A DNA stretch of 64,000 nt. It comes from Nocardia sp. GTDB taxonomy: Bacteria > Actinomycetota > Actinomycetes > Mycobacteriales > Mycobacteriaceae. A program made the position numbers and the translations under genes. Of this stretch, positions 30,859 to 40,278 are shown piece after piece. The DNA is taken from NCBI RefSeq assembly GCF_025465275.1, contig NZ_JAODNK010000012.1:18850-82849 (forward strand), read 5' to 3'. The notes beneath the pieces are model-generated. The model did no database searches. It was not told the DNA's origin and was given only the letters and a program-made list of their open reading frames with translations. Position 1 is the first letter of the stretch, and the number at the start of each line of letters is the position of its first letter.

Positions 30859-31256
30859 GCACTGAAACTCAGAACCAGACTGCACGCGCTACCGCTAAGC
30901 ACGTGCGCGTTACGCCGATGAAGGCTCGTCGTGTTGTGGACCTGGTCCGCGGCAAGCGAGTCGAGGACGCGCTGAACATTCTGCGGTTCGCCCCGCAGGC
31001 TGCCAGCGAGCCGGTCGCCAAGGTGGTGGCTTCGGCCGCGGCCAACGCCGAGAACAACCTCGGTCTGAACCCGGCCACCCTGGTCATCTCGACGGCTTTC
31101 GTCGACGAGGGCGCGACCATGAAGCGTTTCCAGCCGCGGGCCCAGGGCCGTGCGTTCCGGATCCGCAAGCGCACCAGCCACATCACCATCGAGGTCGAGA
31201 GCGTGCCTGAGCTGGCCAACGCCCCTCGCAACCGCCGGAAGGGAGGGGCAAAGTAA
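30855..31256 (+). CDS. rplV: 50S ribosomal protein L22
   Basis: A 133-residue L22: [21 protein letters not shown] at the start and the beta-hairpin [21 protein letters not shown] that lines the exit tunnel near L4. Start ATG overlaps rpsS; its stop directly abuts the rpsC start. Confidence 0.97.
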   Translation: MSTETQNQTARATAKHVRVTPMKARRVVDLVRGKRVEDALNILRFAPQAASEPVAKVVASAAANAENNLGLNPATLVISTAFVDEGATMKRFQPRAQGRAFRIRKRTSHITIEVESVPELANAPRNRRKGGAK

Positions 31257-32063
<807 letters not shown>

Positions 32064-32066
32064 CCT

Positions 32067-32483
32067 ATGTTGATGCCTCGCAAGGTCAAGCACCGTAAGC
32101 AGCACCACCCGGGCCGCTCCGGCATGGCCAAGGGCGGCACTGCGGTGACGTTCGGTGAGTACGGCATCCAGGCTCTGGAGCCCGCTTACGTGACCAACCG
32201 CCAGATCGAGTCTGCGCGTATCGCAATGACTCGCCACATCAAGCGTGGCGGCAAGATCTGGATCAACATCTACCCCGATCGCCCGCTCACGAAGAAGCCG
32301 GCCGAAACCCGCATGGGTTCCGGTAAGGGTTCGCCGGAGTGGTGGATCGCGAACGTGAAGCCGGGACGGATCATGTTCGAGATGTCTTACCCCAGCGAGG
32401 AGACCGCTCGTGAGGCCCTGCGCCGCGCGATGCACAAGCTCCCCATGAAGTGCAGGATCGTGACCAGGGAGGAGCAGTTCTGA
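32067..32483 (+). CDS. rplP: 50S ribosomal protein L16
   Basis: A 138-residue L16: [16 protein letters not shown], then [20 protein letters not shown] and [20 protein letters not shown]. It binds 5S/23S rRNA near the A-site. Three bp separate it from rpsC; its TGA overlaps the rpmC ATG. Confidence 0.97.
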   Translation: MLMPRKVKHRKQHHPGRSGMAKGGTAVTFGEYGIQALEPAYVTNRQIESARIAMTRHIKRGGKIWINIYPDRPLTKKPAETRMGSGKGSPEWWIANVKPGRIMFEMSYPSEETAREALRRAMHKLPMKCRIVTREEQF

Positions 32484-32722
32484 TGGCTACCGGAACTCCG
32501 GCTGCAGAGCTGCGCGAGCTGACCGAAGAGGAGCTCGTCGCGAAACTGCGTGAAGGCAAGGAAGAGCTGTTCAACCTGCGCTTCCAGATGGCGACGGGAC
32601 AGTTGCAGAACAACCGTCGTCTGCGTGTGGTCCGCCACGAGATCGCGCGCCTCTACACGGTCATGCGTGAGCGCGAGCTCGGGCTGGCCACCGGTCCTGA
32701 AGGCAAGGGAGATGCGGCATGA
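32483..32722 (+). CDS. rpmC: 50S ribosomal protein L29
   Basis: A 79-residue L29: [35 protein letters not shown], then the helical hairpin. The start ATG 32483 overlaps the rplP stop and GGGAGGAG at 32467 is the ribosome binding site. A longer in-frame start at 32450 would lie inside rplP and is rejected. ATGA overlap with rpsQ downstream. Confidence 0.96.
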   Translation: MATGTPAAELRELTEEELVAKLREGKEELFNLRFQMATGQLQNNRRLRVVRHEIARLYTVMRERELGLATGPEGKGDAA

Positions 32723-33015
32723 GTGACGCAAAAGGCCCGGCCAAGACGCCGGCAACGGTCGAGGAGCGGGGCCAGCGCAAGATCCGCAAGGGCTACGTTG
32801 TCTCCGACAAGATGACCAAGACCATCGTGGTCGAGCTGGAGAATCGCGTGAAGCACAAGCTTTACGGCAAGATCATCCGCACCACCTCGAAGGTCAAGGC
32901 CCACGACGAGAACGAGAGCGCGAACGTCGGCGACCTCGTGCAGCTGATGGAGACCCGTCCGCTGTCCGCCACCAAGCGCTGGCGTCTGGTCGAGGTCCTG
33001 GAGCGGGCGAAGTAA
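32719..33015 (+). CDS. rpsQ: 30S ribosomal protein S17
   Basis: A 98-residue S17: [34 protein letters not shown] and [24 protein letters not shown], with a short actinobacterial N-terminal extension. Last gene of the operon before a strong terminator; rplN and the spc operon are not adjacent, as in mycobacteria. Confidence 0.97.
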   Translation: MSDAKGPAKTPATVEERGQRKIRKGYVVSDKMTKTIVVELENRVKHKLYGKIIRTTSKVKAHDENESANVGDLVQLMETRPLSATKRWRLVEVLERAK

Positions 33016-33080
33016 GTCGTAACGACTGCTTGCAGGTCGTTCGAAACGGCCAGCCCCCTCCGCGACTGACAGAGTCGTAA

Positions 33081-33121
33081 AACGAAGGCCCGCTTCCCTT
33101 TTGGGACGCGGGCCTTCGTCG
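33081..33121 (+). terminator. Terminator of the S10 operon
   Basis: A long stem (CGAAGGCCCGC / GCGGGCCTTCG), extended inside by TCCC/GGGA around a T-rich loop, is followed by tcgtttc. It is the strongest terminator in this region and could serve both strands. Confidence 0.9.
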
Positions 33122-33143
33122 TTTCACGGGTCGGGTGAAACGG

Positions 33144-33566
33144 TCAGAATGAGCCCATGTCGGCGGATAGCCAATGCTCGGGGCGCATGTATATCGCTAC
33201 CTGTTCGCCGATGGATTCGGCGTATTTCAGGTAGCCGTCCACCTTGTCGGCGGGCAGGTAGCGCGCCGCCATCTCGTGGTGTTGTTCCTCGGTCATCGGG
33301 GTCACCCGGGTGACCGGCCCCTCGGCCGTCACGTAGCGGACGGTGGGTTCGAGGGTCTCGACCATCAGGCTGAAGCGCCCGGCCTCTTCGAGCAGCCGCA
33401 TCTTCTGCGACGCGGGACCCGTCAGCACCCACAGCTCACCGCCGGGCGAGTACTGGTACCAGATGGGCACCGTCAGGGGTGCGCGTCCCGGCCGGTTGTT
33501 CACGGCCAGCGCCCCGATGTGTGGTTGTGCGAGGAAACTCTGTCGTTCTTCCAACGTCAGTGCCAT
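33144..33566 (-). CDS. Pyridoxamine 5'-phosphate oxidase-related (PNPOx-like) protein
   Basis: A 140-residue split-barrel protein of the PNPOx/F420- or flavin-binding family: MALTLEERQSFLAQPHIGALAVNN, then RAPLTVPIWYQYSPGGELWVLTG with the usual TG pair, and VRYVTAEGPVTRV. Small actinobacterial members are often F420- or heme-binding; the cofactor cannot be decided here. ATG 33566 begins the conserved part, although the frame is open further upstream. Convergent with the ribosomal operon. Confidence 0.82.
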   Translation of the reverse strand: MALTLEERQSFLAQPHIGALAVNNRPGRAPLTVPIWYQYSPGGELWVLTGPASQKMRLLEEAGRFSLMVETLEPTVRYVTAEGPVTRVTPMTEEQHHEMAARYLPADKVDGYLKYAESIGEQVAIYMRPEHWLSADMGSF

Positions 33567-33648
33567 GAATCCACGGTACCGAGATGGTGTGACGAATTCA
33601 GGAGTCGCCCTGCGCGGTTCTTCGAGATGCATGATGTTGGGCGGCTTC

Positions 33649-33667
33649 GGTATCACTCGCGGTATCA
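33649..33667 (+). promoter_or_regulatory. Direct repeats upstream of vapBC (possible autoregulatory operator)
   Basis: Two copies of GGTATCA at 33649 and 33661 (12-bp period) lie just before the antitoxin start. VapB-type antitoxins usually repress their own promoter at short repeats. Inference only. Confidence 0.35.
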
Positions 33668-33674
33668 TCGAAGT

Positions 33675-33899
33675 ATGGCCTGGACAATGCGATTTCCTGC
33701 CGATGAAGAGGCTGCGCTGGATGCGCAGGCCGAGGTGGAAGGCCGGTCGAAGCATGAGATCACTCGCGATGCGGTTCGTGCCTATCTCATCCGTCACCGC
33801 CGTTGGGATGAGCCGCTGCTGACCGACGAGGAGACCTTCGATCTAGGCGGCCCGATAGGCAAGGATGACATTCGAGATGCGATGAATCGACCCGCATGA
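33675..33899 (+). CDS. vapB: Antitoxin VapB (ribbon-helix-helix type)
   Basis: A 74-residue protein. The N-terminal MAWTMRFPADEEAALDAQAEVEGRSKHEITRDAVRAYL is a ribbon-helix-helix (CopG/Arc) DNA-binding domain. The acidic C-terminal part (DEETFDLGGPIGKDDIRDAM) would wrap the toxin. The start ATG 33675 opens the RHH strand. The stop overlaps the toxin start (ATGA), the classical toxin-antitoxin coupling. Confidence 0.85.
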   Translation: MAWTMRFPADEEAALDAQAEVEGRSKHEITRDAVRAYLIRHRRWDEPLLTDEETFDLGGPIGKDDIRDAMNRPA

Positions 33900-34342
33900 T
33901 CGCGGTTGCGGATACCTCGGGTCTACTCGCGTTGTTCAATCGTTCCGATTCGGAGCACTTTGCGGTTCGGCGCGCTGCGGACGCGGCGAGCGCTTTGATC
34001 GTCAGTCCGCTGGCCCTGACCGAGGTGCACCACGTGGCAAGCATCCGTGCCGGCCGGAAGGTCGCTGATGCCATCCTCAATGTGCTCGCAGAGCGAATCG
34101 GATCGAACCGCATCGTTCTCGGAGACGTCACCGCAGCGCAGCTGAAAGTTGCTGTGAGAGTGCGTATGAACTACGAGGGGATGAACCTCGACCTCGTGGA
34201 CGCGATGTGTGTCGCTCTGGCGGACGAGTACGACACCGACCTCATCCTGACTCTGGATCGTAGGGACTTCCGTGCATTACGCCCCCTGAACGGGTACGCC
34301 ACCTTTCGGTTGCTGCCCGACGACCTGCAAACTCCGGCCTAG
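33896..34342 (+). CDS. vapC: Toxin VapC (PIN-domain ribonuclease)
   Basis: A 148-residue PIN domain. The acidic metal-binding residues are present: Asp6 (VADTSG), Glu43 (LTEVHHV), Asp102 (DLVDAMCVALA) and Asp121 (LTLDRRDF). VapC toxins are Mg-dependent RNases that cut tRNA or rRNA and stop translation. It appears intact. It follows the VapB gene with a 4-base overlap. Some PIN proteins have other RNA targets, so the target is not predicted. Confidence 0.9.
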   Translation: MIAVADTSGLLALFNRSDSEHFAVRRAADAASALIVSPLALTEVHHVASIRAGRKVADAILNVLAERIGSNRIVLGDVTAAQLKVAVRVRMNYEGMNLDLVDAMCVALADEYDTDLILTLDRRDFRALRPLNGYATFRLLPDDLQTPA

Positions 34343-35000
34343 TCGCCAGGGCGCATCTCGGCGCGCCCATTATGACTGCGCTCGGCACCCGCATCTCCCG
34401 CAAGCGAATGCTCATGCTGCTGATGGGCTTCTTCATCGCCGGGAATCTGATCTCCGCCGTCGCACCCGTCTTCGGCATCATGCTGCTCGGCCGCGTGGTC
34501 GCCTCGCTGGCGCACGGTGCGTTCTTCGGGATCGGTGCGGTGGTGGCGGCCGAGCTGGTCGCACCGGATCGCAAGGCCGGGCCATCGCCATGATGTTCAC
34601 GGGGCTTACCGTCGCGAATGTTTGTCGGCGTACCGCTGGGGACGTTGATCGGCCAGCAGTTCGGCTGGCGCATCACCTTCGGTTTCGTAGCGCTGCTCGG
34701 TGTGGCCGGATTGTTCGGCATAGCGAAACTGGTTCCCGATCTGCCCGCGCCCGAGGGTGTGCGGCTGCGCCGGGAACTGGCTGCTTTCAAGAACATTCAG
34801 GTTCTGCTGGCCAATGGCATGACCGTGCTGGGGTTCGGTGCGGAGTTCGCCGCCATCACCTATATCGCGCCGATGATGACCGAAATCGTTGGCAACGCAG
34901 ACAGTTCCATCACCTGGCTGCTGGAGCTGGCGTTGGTGTCGGGGGCGCCGCGAAACTGCCTCGGGCGCAGGCGAGCCCGCTGCGGAGCTCGCGGCAGCCG
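34343..35000 (+). pseudogene. Decayed MFS drug-efflux transporter (AraJ-like), truncated and frameshifted
   Basis: Pieces of one MFS transporter are readable: HLGAPIMTALGTR, LLGRVVASLAHGAFFGIGAVVAAELVAPDRKA, then GVPLGTLIGQQFGWRITFGFVALLG and IAPMMTEIVGNADSSITWLL. The 5' end is missing right after vapC. A one-base deletion at about 34577 gives a stop (TGA 34591), a one-base insertion at about 34620 restores the original frame, and similarity ends near 34950 without the second half of the protein. The vapBC pair may have inserted at or replaced the 5' end. Confidence 0.8.
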
Positions 35001-35204
35001 TTCGCTGACGGTCCGGTATCGGCCGGAATTCTCGCGGTAGCCGGTCACTGCTTTTCCAACACGCAGAGCGCAATACTGCGTTCGGCGTTTCGCGAGGAAG
35101 GACGTATTCCGTACCGCGCGTTCTTGTATGGGATCGGTGACCTCGCTACTCTCGGCGACGTGCCCGCTACCGGGTGCAAATCTTCGGGCGCGATCGGTGA
35201 GTGC

Positions 35205-38200
35205 ATGCTCGACAATGTGGTTCGGATTGCGATCGTCGGAATGGGACCTCGCGGTCTGAATGTCTGTGAGCGAATTTGTGCCAATGCTCGGCAGCTCGGT
35301 AATTCTTCGGGCGTCGAGCTCATTCTGCTGGACTCGAAACAGGTTGGCACCGGCGCGGTATGGCGTACCGACCAGCCTGCTCAGCTGCTGATGAATACGG
35401 TATCCGAGCAGGTCACCGTGTTCACCGATGACACCGTCGAGATGGCGGGACCGGTCGATCGCGGTCCGAGTCTGCATGAATGGGCCAATTTCATCGCCAA
35501 GATCGGCAATTTCGCCGGACTGCCCGTACGGGCTTATCGAGAAGCCCTCCGGATACGCGCGGAAACCTATCCGCCGCGCTACTTCTACGGCCATTATCTG
35601 CGCTGGGCATTCGAACGAACGCGCGACCGCTATGCGGAATGGGTGCATGTGCGCGAAATTGTGGCTACCGCAGTGGATTTGCGAGACGGCCCGGGCGGAT
35701 TGCAGGAACTGGAGTTGAGTACGGGGGAGCGGGTGCGCGGCCTGCACGCCGTAGTGCTCACGCAGGGACACCTGGGGGAGGCGCAGCCGGAAGTGCCCGG
35801 CTCACTGCCGGATTCGGCGCGCCGGCTCGGGCTCGGCTACGTGCCCCCCGCCAATGCCGCCGATATCGATGTGGACCGGATTCCGGAGCGCGATCCCGTG
35901 CTCATCCGCGGCCTGGGGCTCACCTTCTTCGACTATCTGGTGCTGCTGACCGCCGGCCGCGGCGGGGTCTTCAAGGAGTGCGACGCGGGGCTGGAGTATG
36001 TGGCGTCCGGCCGCGAACCGGTCATTATCGCGGGCTGCCGCCGGGGTATTCCGCATCACGCGCGCGGCGAGAACCAGAAGGGTGTGGACGGCCGGTACGC
36101 GCCGCTGCTGTTGAACCCCGCGCGCATCGACCGATTGCGCAGTCGCTCACGGAAGTTGGGCGATGTCTCCTTCCGCCGGGATGTGTGGCCGCTGATTGCC
36201 CGCGAGGTCGAATCGGTGTACTACGCGGCGCTGCTGTCCGAGCAGCTCAGCCCGCAGCGGCTGGAGTCCTTCCGGGATCGCTATCTCACCGTGCCCACCG
36301 ACCAGGACGCCGCCGAGCTGTTGCAGCGCTTCCATATCCGGCAGCAGGAGCAGTGGAATTGGGACACCCTGGTGGATCCGACGGGCGGCCGGCGCTTCGA
36401 CCGGCCCGGCGCTTTTCACGACTGGCTGCTGGCCTACCTGGATGCCGATGTGCGCGAGGCCCGCCTCGGCAATGTCCGGGGTCCGGTCAAGGCGGCGCTG
36501 GATGTACTGCGGGACCTGCGCAATGAGGTCCGGCTCGTGGTCGACTACGGCGGTATCGCGGGGTCGTCGTATCGGGACGATCTGGACCGCTGGTACACCC
36601 CGATGAACGCCTTCCTCTCGATCGGCCCGCCCGCGAGCCGCATTGCCGAATTGGCGGCGCTGATCCGTGCGGGCATCGTGCGGGTGGTCGGTCCCGGCAT
36701 GCAGGTGGATATCGATGCCGAGCGCGGGCTCTTCATCGCCGGTTCACCGCATGTGCACGGATCACAGGTGCAGGGCCGCCATCTCATCGACGCCTGGCTG
36801 CCGGCGCCCGACCTGCGCCGCACGGCTGATCCGCTGCTGCGAAATCTACTGGGCCGCAATGATGTGCGCGGTTATGCCATCGACTCACCGGACGGCAGCA
36901 GCTATCGGACCGGTGGCCTCACCATCGCGCCGCACACCCATCACCTGGTGGACGGCACGGGCCGAATCCATCCGCGCCGCTACGCCTTCGGTGTGCCCAC
37001 CGAGTCCGTCCGCTGGGTGACCGCGGCGGGCCCGCGCCCCGGCGTCAATTCGGTGACCCTGGCAGACGGCGACGGCATCGCCCGCGAAATCCTCACCACC
37101 CACCGCTACGACGAGCATGCGAATTCTCCTGAAAGGCACGACGATATGGCGATCGAATGCGGGCTGCTGTCTCCGGTGAGCGTCGGCGCCCCGGTGGAAT
37201 CCCTGCTGGGCGATGATGCCTGGATCGAGGCCATGCTGGAGGTGGAGCTCGCGCTCGCTCGCGCCGAGGCCCGGCTCGGCATGGTTCCGGACAGTGTCGC
37301 CGAGCATATGGCGACCGCCGTGCGCGAGCACGAATTCAGCGCCCGGGATATTGCCGAAGCCGCACGGGGAGCGGCCAATCCGGTGGTCACCTTCGTGGAG
37401 CGACTGCACCGCGCGGTCGCCGATATCGACCCGGTGAGCGCGAACTACGTGCACTACGGCTCGACCAGTCAGGACATTCTCGATACGGCGACCATGGTGA
37501 TCGCCGCGCGCGTGCTGTCGGTCATCATCACCGATCTCAACACCATGCTCGGGTCGCTCGCCGAATTGGCGCGCCGCCACCGCGATACGCCCATTGCCGG
37601 GCGGACGCTGGCCATGCAGGCGGTACCGACCACGTTCGGCGCCAAGGTGGCGGTGTGGATGCAGGGCCTGCTCGACGCCCGCGATCGGCTGTGCCAGGTG
37701 CGCACCGGCCTGCCGGTGCAATTGGGCGGTGCGGCAGGCACTTTGGCGTCCTATATCGAATGCGCCCGTTGCGCGGATTCGGAGCTGTCGCAGGCGCCTG
37801 CCGGTGAGATCGTGCAGCGGCTCACCGAAGAGTTCGCGGCCGAACTCTCGCTCACCGTCACCGCGACCCCCTGGCATACCGTCCGCACCCCGATTGCCGA
37901 TCTGGCCGCGGCGCTGGCCCTCACCTCGGGAGTGCTCGGCAAGCTGGCGGTGGACGTGATCTCCCAGTCCCGCACCGAGATCGCCGAACTGTGCGAACCC
38001 TCGGCCGCGGGTCGCGGCGAATCCTCCGCCATGCCGCAGAAGCGAAACCCGGTATTGAGCACCATGATTCGTGCCGCCGCCTTGCAGGTGCCCGGGCTGG
38101 CCTCGACGCTCTTCGGTGCGCTGCTGGCCGAGGACGAACGCCCGGCGGGCTCCTGGCATGCCGAATGGCAGCCGCTGCGCGAGTGCCTGCTGCTGGTGGG

Positions 38201-38534
38201 CGGCGCCGCGCATACTGCGGTGGAGCTGGCCGCCGGCCTGACCGCGGATGCCGACCGGATGAGCGCGAATCTCACGCTCACCGAGGGCCAGATCGTCTCC
38301 GAGCGCCTCTCGATCCGCCTGGCCCCGCTGCTCGGTAAGCCGGTCGCGAAGAAGACGCTGCAGGCGGCCGCGTACGAATCGCAGTCCACCGCGCGCCCGC
38401 TGGCCGACATCCTGGCCGAATGCCCGGATATCGCGAGGCATATCGGCCAGCCGGAGCTGGCCGAACTGTTGCGGCCCGAAAACTATCTCGGCGCAGCCCC
38501 TGATCTTGTCGATCGGGTGCTGCGCCGGATGTGA
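35205..38534 (+). CDS. Fusion of CreE-like FAD monooxygenase and CreD-like nitrosuccinate lyase (predicted aspartate-to-nitrite enzyme)
   Basis: One 1109-residue frame. Residues 1-640 are a large FAD/NAD(P)-binding protein: RIAIVGMGPRGLNVCERI (GxGxxG), GAVWRTDQPAQLLMNTVSEQ and VTVFTDDTVEMAGPV. This is the family of CreE, which oxidizes L-aspartate to nitrosuccinate in cremeomycin synthesis. Residues 648-1109 belong to the fumarase/PcaB superfamily: VHYGSTSQDILDTATM, TPIAGRTLAMQAVP and the signature SSAMPQKRNPV (Ser940/941). This is the group of CreD, which releases nitrite from nitrosuccinate. In known clusters the two are separate neighbouring genes; here no stop lies between them. ATG 37146 with GAAAGG 9 bases upstream could also start the lyase alone. 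Start ATG 35205; GTG 35217 is an alternative. A generic 3-carboxymuconate cycloisomerase is the main competing call for the lyase half. Confidence 0.68.
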   Translation: MLDNVVRIAIVGMGPRGLNVCERICANARQLGNSSGVELILLDSKQVGTGAVWRTDQPAQLLMNTVSEQVTVFTDDTVEMAGPVDRGPSLHEWANFIAKIGNFAGLPVRAYREALRIRAETYPPRYFYGHYLRWAFERTRDRYAEWVHVREIVATAVDLRDGPGGLQELELSTGERVRGLHAVVLTQGHLGEAQPEVPGSLPDSARRLGLGYVPPANAADIDVDRIPERDPVLIRGLGLTFFDYLVLLTAGRGGVFKECDAGLEYVASGREPVIIAGCRRGIPHHARGENQKGVDGRYAPLLLNPARIDRLRSRSRKLGDVSFRRDVWPLIAREVESVYYAALLSEQLSPQRLESFRDRYLTVPTDQDAAELLQRFHIRQQEQWNWDTLVDPTGGRRFDRPGAFHDWLLAYLDADVREARLGNVRGPVKAALDVLRDLRNEVRLVVDYGGIAGSSYRDDLDRWYTPMNAFLSIGPPASRIAELAALIRAGIVRVVGPGMQVDIDAERGLFIAGSPHVHGSQVQGRHLIDAWLPAPDLRRTADPLLRNLLGRNDVRGYAIDSPDGSSYRTGGLTIAPHTHHLVDGTGRIHPRRYAFGVPTESVRWVTAAGPRPGVNSVTLADGDGIAREILTTHRYDEHANSPERHDDMAIECGLLSPVSVGAPVESLLGDDAWIEAMLEVELALARAEARLGMVPDSVAEHMATAVREHEFSARDIAEAARGAANPVVTFVERLHRAVADIDPVSANYVHYGSTSQDILDTATMVIAARVLSVIITDLNTMLGSLAELARRHRDTPIAGRTLAMQAVPTTFGAKVAVWMQGLLDARDRLCQVRTGLPVQLGGAAGTLASYIECARCADSELSQAPAGEIVQRLTEEFAAELSLTVTATPWHTVRTPIADLAAALALTSGVLGKLAVDVISQSRTEIAELCEPSAAGRGESSAMPQKRNPVLSTMIRAAALQVPGLASTLFGALLAEDERPAGSWHAEWQPLRECLLLVGGAAHTAVELAAGLTADADRMSANLTLTEGQIVSERLSIRLAPLLGKPVAKKTLQAAAYESQSTARPLADILAECPDIARHIGQPELAELLRPENYLGAAPDLVDRVLRRM
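37131..37148 (+). promoter_or_regulatory. Internal ribosome binding site and start codon at the domain junction
   Basis: GAAAGG (37131-37136) lies 9 bases before ATG 37146, exactly where the lyase half begins (MAIECGLLSPVSVG). It is in frame with the flavoprotein half and could give a free lyase in addition to the fusion. It may be a relic of a former separate gene. Confidence 0.5.
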
Positions 38535-38547
38535 GTCGTGAGCCGGA

Positions 38548-38958
38548 CTACCAGTTCTTGGCCGGGCGGTTGGTGGCCGCGCGCCGTTCGGCATCCTTGG
38601 CCTTGACGCGCTCGGCTTCCTTGCGCACCTCGGCGAAGTTCTCCCGCTCCTTCACCAGCCATTCCGGCGGGGCGGCCAGCAGGGCGTCGATCTCCGCATT
38701 GGTCAGCGCGTCCTCGACACCGGCGCGGCCCAGCCCGGAGTTCGAGATGCCGAGTTTGCGGGCGACCACATCGCGCGGGAAGGGTCCGTCGGCGCGCAGG
38801 TCGAGCAGCCACTGCGGCGGATTTGTGCGCAGCTCTTCGAGCTGTGCGCGGGTGACGGGTGAGTTCCGGAACTCCTCGGGGGTTGCGGGGAGGTAGATGC
38901 CGAGTTTGGCTGCCGCGGTCAGCGGCTTCATGTTCTGGGGTTTCTTGTCCGGGCTCAC
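38548..38958 (-). CDS. DUF5997 family protein
   Basis: About 136 residues: KPLTAAAKLGIYLPATPEEF, LRTNPPQWLLDLRADGPFPRDVVARKLGISNSGL and EWLVKERENFAEVRKE. This matches a small actinobacterial family of unknown function that I recall as DUF5997. The repeated 'PPxWLxxLR' and the KLGIS segment suggest a helical, possibly DNA-binding, protein. GTG 38958 is chosen, close to the first conserved residues. The divergent LysR gene starts 82 bp away, a pairing that I recall from mycobacteria. Confidence 0.72.
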   Translation of the reverse strand: MSPDKKPQNMKPLTAAAKLGIYLPATPEEFRNSPVTRAQLEELRTNPPQWLLDLRADGPFPRDVVARKLGISNSGLGRAGVEDALTNAEIDALLAAPPEWLVKERENFAEVRKEAERVKAKDAERRAATNRPAKNW

Positions 38959-39039
38959 CTGATCAGGGTATCGGTCGAGCAGAGGTGATCTGGCCGCGCG
39001 GTGCAATAACCTGGCTCGCGGTGCAATAACCTGGGTGGA

Positions 39040-40014
39040 ATGAGCCGGTTCGAGTCGATCGATATCCCGCGTCTGCGCTGGTTCGCCGCGGTTGCGGAGG
39101 AGTTGCACTTCGCGCGCGCGGCGCAGGGCCTCGGTATTGCCCGGCAGCGCCTGAGCCGGACGATCATCGAGTTGGAGGAGGAACTCGGCGCGAAATTGTT
39201 CGTGCCTGGTGCGCAGCCGACCCAGCTCACCGCAGACGGCGAGGAACTACTGATAGCGGCCCGGGACATTCTCGCGAATGCTCCGGAGCCCGAACCGGTC
39301 GCGGCCGATGAGGCAGGGGAACGGCTGCGGGTCGGATTTGTGCCCGGGGTGACCGTGACCAAATGGGATCGGATCTGGCGCGAGCGCTTTCCCGAGATCC
39401 CGGTCGAGATGATCCCCGTGCCCATGCGCGAGCAGGATGCGGCGCTGCGCGACGGCCGCGTCGATATGTGCTTCGTCCGCCTGCCGATCGACCGGGACGG
39501 GATCAGTGCCATCCCGCTCTACCGTGAGTTGCCCGTTGTGGTTGTGCCCAAGGATCATCCGCTGTCGGTGTTCGAGCAGGTGAGCATGGCCGAGCTGACG
39601 GAAGAGCGCATGCAGGACGGCACCGACCTCGACGAGGCGGCCATGACCATGGAGTTGGTGGCGGCGGTCAGCGGCGCGGCCATCGTGCCGCATTCCATTG
39701 CGCGCCTGCACAGTCGCAAGGATCTGGTCTACCGGACCATGACCGGTGTGCCGGAGACCGAAATCGTGCTGGCCTGGCCGGATGCGCAGACCACCGAATT
39801 GGTCGAGGAGTTCGTCGGCGTGGTGCGCGGGCGCTCGGCGCGCAGTTCGCGCTCGCCGTCGGGCCAGGAGGCGGCCAAGCCGCGCCGCACCGCGAGCCAG
39901 GGAAAGAAGCCGGCCGGTGGTGCGAAGAAGCCTGCCGGTGGTGCGAAGCAGACCGGGGCCAAGGCGAAACAGGGTGGGGCCGTGAAGAAGCCGGGCAAGC
40001 GCCGCGGGAAGTAG
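39040..40014 (+). CDS. LysR-family regulator with a histone-like basic C-terminal tail
   Basis: A 324-residue protein. Residues 8-70 are the LysR winged helix (RLRWFAAVAEELHFARAAQGLG ... LSRTIIELEEELGAKLF), and about 95-265 are a short periplasmic-binding-type effector domain (ERLRVGFVPGVT ... ). The last 50 or so residues are low-complexity Lys/Ala/Gly/Pro (GKKPAGGAKKPAGGAK ... KKPGKRRGK), resembling the tails of HupB or histone H1. The tail may add non-specific DNA binding. It is divergent from the DUF5997 gene and probably controls it and itself. Ends at a strong terminator. Confidence 0.85.
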   Translation: MSRFESIDIPRLRWFAAVAEELHFARAAQGLGIARQRLSRTIIELEEELGAKLFVPGAQPTQLTADGEELLIAARDILANAPEPEPVAADEAGERLRVGFVPGVTVTKWDRIWRERFPEIPVEMIPVPMREQDAALRDGRVDMCFVRLPIDRDGISAIPLYRELPVVVVPKDHPLSVFEQVSMAELTEERMQDGTDLDEAAMTMELVAAVSGAAIVPHSIARLHSRKDLVYRTMTGVPETEIVLAWPDAQTTELVEEFVGVVRGRSARSSRSPSGQEAAKPRRTASQGKKPAGGAKKPAGGAKQTGAKAKQGGAVKKPGKRRGK

Positions 40015-40035
40015 TAGCCGCCGACAGCGTGGTCC

Positions 40036-40070
40036 GAGGGCCCGTCTCCCGAGAGGGAGGCGGGCCCTTC
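40036..40070 (+). terminator. Terminator after the LysR gene
   Basis: A stem of about 15 bp (GAGGGCCCGTCTCCC with GGGAGGCGGGCCCTTC) around a gaga loop is followed by gtcctg. It lies 21 bp after the stop. Confidence 0.85.
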
Positions 40071-40278
40071 GTCCTGTCCGGGGTGAAGTCGGGGGATTTC
40101 TCAGGGTGAAGTCAGGGTTGCGCTATACGTATACGTCTACTTATAGTAATTTCAGGTGGTGGGAAGCTCGGCCGCTGCGGATCCGATAGTCGGGAACCGT
40201 TGAAGCACAGTGGATTTCGAATCCGCGGTGCGCAGACGTAGAAGCATGCCCGTATGCGCATCCGCGAATGAACAAGTC
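40071..40278 (+). other. AT-richer intergenic promoter region of the EXLDI/MmpL unit
   Basis: About 210 bp with an unusually AT-rich stretch (ctatacgtatacgtctac, then ttatagtaattt) near 40120-40155, which may hold a promoter or a further regulator site (tatacgtata is itself palindromic). No gene is seen. Confidence 0.4.

Noticed and set aside
34590..35204. Extension of the CreE-like frame upstream through the MFS remnant
   Set aside because: The frame happens to stay open, but the sequence there is the out-of-frame or decayed MFS gene. Flavoprotein similarity begins only after ATG 35205.
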